A DNA stretch of 64,000 nucleotides from positions 1,984,001 to 2,048,000 of the forward strand of contig NZ_LAIR01000002.1 in assembly GCF_001247745.1 (NCBI RefSeq), read 5' to 3'. The stretch comes from Luteipulveratus halotolerans. Lineage in GTDB: Bacteria; Actinomycetota; Actinomycetes; Actinomycetales; Dermatophilaceae. The notes under the pieces are model-generated. The model was not told the DNA's origin and did not search any database. It saw only the letters and a list, made by a program, of their open reading frames with translations. Made by a program: the position numbers and the translations under genes. This document shows positions 59,570-64,000 of the stretch, in pieces (positions within the stretch are counted from its first letter, which is position 1; each line of letters starts with the position of its first letter).

Positions 59570-60517
59570 CTAGAACCCCAGCCGGCTCAGCTGGTTGGGG
59601 TCGCGCTGCCAGTCCTTGGCGATCTTGACGTGCAGGTCGAGGTAGACCCGCTGCCCGAGCAGCGCCTCGATGCCCTTGCGGGCCGTCGTGCCGACCTCGC
59701 GCAGTCGCGAACCGCCCCGGCCGATGATGATGGCCTTCTGGCTGGAGCGCTCGACGAACACGTTGACCCGCACGTCGAGCAGCGGGTTGTCCGCCGGGCG
59801 GTCCTCGCGGGGCACCATCTCCTCGACGACGACCGCGATGCTGTGCGGCAGCTCGTCGCGCACCCCCTCGAGGGCGGCCTCGCGGACGAGCTCAGCGATC
59901 ATCACCGCCTCGGGCTCGTCGGTGAGCTGGCCCTCGGGGTAGAGCGGCGGCGACGTCGGCAGGTGACTCATGAGCACCTCGGCGACCGTGTCGACCTGGT
60001 CACCACGCGTCGCCGAGCACGGCACGATGTCGTCCCACTCGCCGAGCCCGTCGATGGCGACGAGGTGCTCGGCGAGGCGGTCCCGGTCGACCGCGTCGGA
60101 CTTGGTCGCGATCGCGACGACCGGGCGACGGCGTCCGCGGCGCAGCTCGGCCAGCTCGGCGGCGATGAACTGGTCACCGGGACCGATGCGCTGGTCGGCA
60201 GGCAGGCAGAAGCCGATGACGTCGACCTCGAGCAACGTCTCGCGGACCAGGTCGTTGAGCCGCTCACCGAGGAGGGTGCGCGGCTTGTGCAGACCAGGGG
60301 TGTCGACCAGGATCAGCTGGCCGTGCTCGGTGCTGGTGATGCCGCGGATCGTGTGCCGGGTGGTCTGGGGCTTGCTCGAGGTGATGGCGACCTTCTGCCC
60401 CACCAACGCGTTGGTCAGGGTCGACTTGCCCGCGTTGGGGCGGCCGACCAGGCAGGCGAACCCTGCCTTGAAGTCAGCGTCGACCTCGGGGTACGACTCC
60501 TGCTCGTCCTTGCTCAC
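59570..60517 (-). CDS. era: GTPase Era
   Basis: This 315-residue GTPase assists 16S rRNA maturation and 30S assembly. G motifs: GRPNAGKSTLTNALVG, TRHTIRGI, VDTPGLHKP, AIATKSDAVD (TKxD instead of NKxD). The C-terminal KH domain has NVFVERSSQKAIIIGRGGSRLREVGTTARKGIEALLGQRVYLDLHVK. It overlaps the upstream CBS-protein gene (ATGA). Confidence 0.95.
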   Translation of the reverse strand: MSKDEQESYPEVDADFKAGFACLVGRPNAGKSTLTNALVGQKVAITSSKPQTTRHTIRGITSTEHGQLILVDTPGLHKPRTLLGERLNDLVRETLLEVDVIGFCLPADQRIGPGDQFIAAELAELRRGRRRPVVAIATKSDAVDRDRLAEHLVAIDGLGEWDDIVPCSATRGDQVDTVAEVLMSHLPTSPPLYPEGQLTDEPEAVMIAELVREAALEGVRDELPHSIAVVVEEMVPREDRPADNPLLDVRVNVFVERSSQKAIIIGRGGSRLREVGTTARKGIEALLGQRVYLDLHVKIAKDWQRDPNQLSRLGF

Positions 60518-61833
60518 AGCACCTTCTCCTCGCCCACGTCCGGCTGGTCCCCCACCGGGGTGGGCTCATTGTCCACGTCCTGCGCCGGCACGCGCTCGAC
60601 GACCACCGTCGCGAGCTGGTGTCGCCGACCCGCCATGCGCTCCGCCGTGAGGCGCAGGCCCGCGATGCTCCCGGTCGCGCCCGGGATCGGGACGCGGCCG
60701 ACGAGCTTGGTGAGCAGACCGCCGACGGTGTCGACGTCGTCGTCCTCGAGGGTGACGTCGAACAGCTCGGCGAGCGCGTCGACGTGCATGCGTGCCGGCA
60801 CCCGGGTGCGGCCGTCGTCCATCTCCTCGACGCCGGGCGTGGCGCGGTCGTACTCGTCGTCGATCTCACCGACGATCTCCTCGACGATGTCCTCCATCGT
60901 GACCAGTCCGGCGGTGCCGCCGTACTCGTCGATGACGATCGCGAAGTGCCGTCGCTCGACCTGCATCTGGCGCAGGAGGTCGTCGGCCGGCTTGCTGTCG
61001 GGGACGTAGGCGATCGGGCGCATCGCCTCGTGCACCGGCAGCCCGTCGGAGTCGGGGTCGGTGAAGACCCGGCGTGACACGTCCTTGAAGAACAGCAGCC
61101 CGTCGACCTCGTCGGGGCTGCCGTCGACCACCGGCAGCCGGGAGAACCCGGACCGGCTGAACAGCACCATCGCCTGGCGCAACGTCTTGGACCGGTCGAT
61201 CGTGATCATGTCCGTGCGCGGCACCATGACCTCGCGCGCCACCGTGTCACCCAGCTCGAACACCGAGTGGATCATCTTGCGCTCGTCGGCCTCGATGAGC
61301 TCCGACTCCTGGGCCATGTCGACGAACTCACGCAGCTCGGCCTCGGACTCGAACGGCCCGTCGCGGTAGCCGCGTCCGGGCGTGACGGCGTTGCCGAGGA
61401 GGACGACGAGCCGTACGACGGGAGCGAGCACCGTCCGCAGCCATCGCACCAGCGGAGCGCTCGCGAGCGCGACGGTCGAGGCGTGCTGGCGGCCGAGCGT
61501 GCGCGGCGAGACGCCGACGAGCACGAACGAGATGACCGCCATGACCGCGATGGCGATCAGCAGCGTCGCCCAGAACCCGTCGACGACACGGTCGACGGCG
61601 AGGGTCGCGAGGACGGCTGCGGTGGCCTCGGAGAGCACGCGCAGGAAGGTCAGCACCATGAGGACGGCGCCGCGGTCGTGCAGCAGGACCTGCAGGGTGC
61701 TCGCGCCGCGCCGCCCCTCGTCGACGAGGTCGTCCGCGCTGTGCGGGCCGAGCCGGGACAGCGCCGACTCGATGAGCGCGAGCACGAACCCCACGACCAC
61801 GCTCAGGAGCGCGGCGATCCACAGACCGGTCAT
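60514..61833 (-). CDS. Hemolysin/CorC-type protein: DUF21 membrane domain plus CBS pair
   Basis: This 439-residue CNNM/CorC-family protein has an N-terminal membrane domain (LWIAALLSVVVGFVLALIESALSRLG, VDGFWATLLIAIAVMAVISFVLVG), two CBS domains (VMVPRTDMITIDRSKTLRQAMVLF; IAYVPDSKPADDLLRQMQ; IDEYGGTAGLVTMEDIVEEIVGEI) and a C-terminal CorC_HlyC domain. It may transport or control Mg2+/Co2+. It lies 4 nt after ybeY in the conserved phoH-ybeY-corC-era arrangement. Confidence 0.92.
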   Translation of the reverse strand: MTGLWIAALLSVVVGFVLALIESALSRLGPHSADDLVDEGRRGASTLQVLLHDRGAVLMVLTFLRVLSEATAAVLATLAVDRVVDGFWATLLIAIAVMAVISFVLVGVSPRTLGRQHASTVALASAPLVRWLRTVLAPVVRLVVLLGNAVTPGRGYRDGPFESEAELREFVDMAQESELIEADERKMIHSVFELGDTVAREVMVPRTDMITIDRSKTLRQAMVLFSRSGFSRLPVVDGSPDEVDGLLFFKDVSRRVFTDPDSDGLPVHEAMRPIAYVPDSKPADDLLRQMQVERRHFAIVIDEYGGTAGLVTMEDIVEEIVGEIDDEYDRATPGVEEMDDGRTRVPARMHVDALAELFDVTLEDDDVDTVGGLLTKLVGRVPIPGATGSIAGLRLTAERMAGRRHQLATVVVERVPAQDVDNEPTPVGDQPDVGEEKVL

Positions 61834-61837
61834 CGCG

Positions 61838-62328
61838 TCACTCGGCGCCGCTGGGCGGGGCGATGCGTGCTTGCGCGCGCCCCTGCCCGGCGAGGAACGT
61901 CAGCAGCAGCGTGCGCTGCAGGTCGAACATCTCACGGCGCTCGTCGGGCTCGGCGTGGTCGAACCCGAGCAGGTGCAGGATGCCGTGCACGGTGAGCAGC
62001 AGCAGCTCTTCCTGGGCGGTGTGCCCGGCCTCGGCTGCCTGTCGGGCCGCGACCGTCGGGCACAGCACGATGTCGCCGAGCACGCCCTCCTCGGGCTCGA
62101 CGTCGTCGCGTCCGGGCCGCAGCTCGTCCATCGGGAAGCTCATGACGTCGGTCGGTCCGGGCAGGTCCATCCACTGCACGTGGAGCACCTCCATCGCTGC
62201 CTCGTCGATGACGCGCACGCACAGGTCCGCCTGGGGGTGCACCCGCATCCGGTCGAGGGTGTAGCGCGCGCAGGCGTGCAGCTCGTCGAGGTCGACCTCG
62301 ACGTCGGTCTCGTTGAGGACGTCGATGC

Positions 62329-62332
<4 letters not shown>
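61838..62332 (-). CDS. ybeY: Endoribonuclease YbeY (rRNA maturation)
   Basis: This 164-residue zinc enzyme takes part in 16S rRNA 3'-end processing and ribosome quality control. It contains HVQWMDLPGPTDVMSFPMDE and the metal motif HGILHLLGFDHAEPDE. The start overlaps the phoH stop (ATGA). Confidence 0.95.
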
Positions 62333-63411
<1,079 letters not shown>

Positions 63412-63575
63412 CTCGCCGCTCAGTCTACGGTTTTCGCTGCCACGGTCGAACGAGTTGCCTCGCCCGTTCCCTCCGGTGCGCCCAGCGACAGGTGTCGGTC
63501 GGCGTCGCATCGGTGCGTGCTCCCCGTCCGCTCACTTCGACGACGGTCGAGGCGTGCCCGGCGCATGCTGGACCC

Positions 63576-64000
63576 ATGAGCCAGCCGACCCGCAGCCCCC
63601 AGCCAGGAGGAGAACCCGACCTCGCTGCCGTCGCAGCGCTGTTCGCCGACCGTTCGCGCGCCCGGATCCTGACGACCCTCCTCGACGGCCGCGCGCTCCC
63701 CGCCAGCCGCCTCGCCGCGGAGGCGGGCGTCACCCAGCAGACCGTGAGCTCGCACATGGCCCGGCTGCTCGACGCCGGGCTGGTGACGGTCGAGCGCAGC
63801 GGGAGGCACCGTTTCTACGCGCTCGCAGGCCCCGAGGTCGCCACCGTGCTGGAGGCGCTCGCCCATCTCGCACCCGTGCCGCCGGTCGCGTCGCTGCGTG
63901 AGGGCAGCCGGGCCAAACGGCTGCGCGACGGTCGCACCTGCTACGACCACCTCGCCGGCCGCCTCGGCGTACGCGTCACGACCCATCTCATCGATCGCCA
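63576..64000 (+). CDS. ArsR-like winged-helix regulator (cut by window edge)
   Basis: The frame is open from the ATG at 63576 to the window end (~141 codons visible). The HTH region is DLAAVAALFADRSRARILTTLLDGR, LAAEAGVTQQTVSSHMARLLDAGLVTVERSGRHRFYAL, an ArsR/SmtB-type winged helix. It continues with SLREGSRAKRLRDGRTCYDHLAGRLG, a pattern typical of one ArsR subgroup (a CYDHLAG segment). CATGCT ends 6 nt before the ATG. The ligand is unknown. Confidence 0.85.
   Translation, partial: MSQPTRSPQPGGEPDLAAVAALFADRSRARILTTLLDGRALPASRLAAEAGVTQQTVSSHMARLLDAGLVTVERSGRHRFYALAGPEVATVLEALAHLAPVPPVASLREGSRAKRLRDGRTCYDHLAGRLGVRVTTHLIDR

Overview
The window is very GC-rich and gene-dense, with ATGA/GTGA/TGATG gene overlaps, few U-tract terminators and mycothiol-type, DUF3145 and FasR-type genes. 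This suggests an actinobacterium (Actinomycetota). The gene order aceE - fasR - fabD - fabH - acpP - fabF - accD - DUF3145 suggests Micrococcales, perhaps near Dermacoccaceae or Intrasporangiaceae; the family level is inference. Both window edges cut genes: aceE on the left and an ArsR-like regulator on the right.

Layout. 1-10.6 kb: the 3' end of pyruvate dehydrogenase E1, a methyltransferase, a secreted glycerophosphodiesterase, then the FAS-II cluster (fasR, fabD, fabH, acpP, fabF, accD) and DUF3145. 10.8-19.2 kb: an amidohydrolase with an amino-acid ABC importer whose binding protein carries an in-frame stop, a tRNA-Met region with a duplicated tRNA 3' end, and a complete gluABCD-type importer. 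19.3-31.1 kb: a frameshifted SH3-M15 peptidase, a Fic protein, tRNA-Asn, dnaG, nitronate monooxygenase, dgt and a chain of small uncharacterised genes, a sulfurtransferase, a DUF559-type protein flanked by repeats, and dusB. 31.1-36.2 kb: an ABC-2 exporter with a two-component system (kinase frameshifted) and a streptogrisin-like protease. 36.3-39.8 kb: znuA-znuC-znuB-zur behind two Zur-like boxes. 40-47.5 kb: small enzymes, uppS-recO, an FAD oxidoreductase, an SOS-boxed alkB and a DinB-fold enzyme. 47.5-54.5 kb: methylmalonyl-CoA mutase (mutA-mutB-meaB) and leuA with an attenuation leader. 54.5-58.8 kb: a small secreted protein, an M4 metalloprotease, and a DyP peroxidase-encapsulin-DUF1345 operon. 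58.8-64 kb: phoH-ybeY-CBS protein-era-methyltransferase and the partial regulator.

Main points. (1) leuA is preceded by a 16-codon leader peptide with four consecutive Leu codons and mutually exclusive stems; the leader ORF itself appears leaderless. (2) About 17 genes have a -10-like hexamer (mostly TAnnnT) ending 6-8 nt before the start codon, which points to widespread leaderless transcription. (3) FabD carries a C-terminal biotinyl/lipoyl-like domain without the modifiable lysine. (4) The DyP peroxidase carries an encapsulin-targeting tail, and the operon also includes an upstream M4 protease and a coupled DUF1345 membrane protein. (5) Three genes are disrupted (nonsense, pentamer-repeat frameshift, single-base frameshift); these may be real decay or sequence errors.
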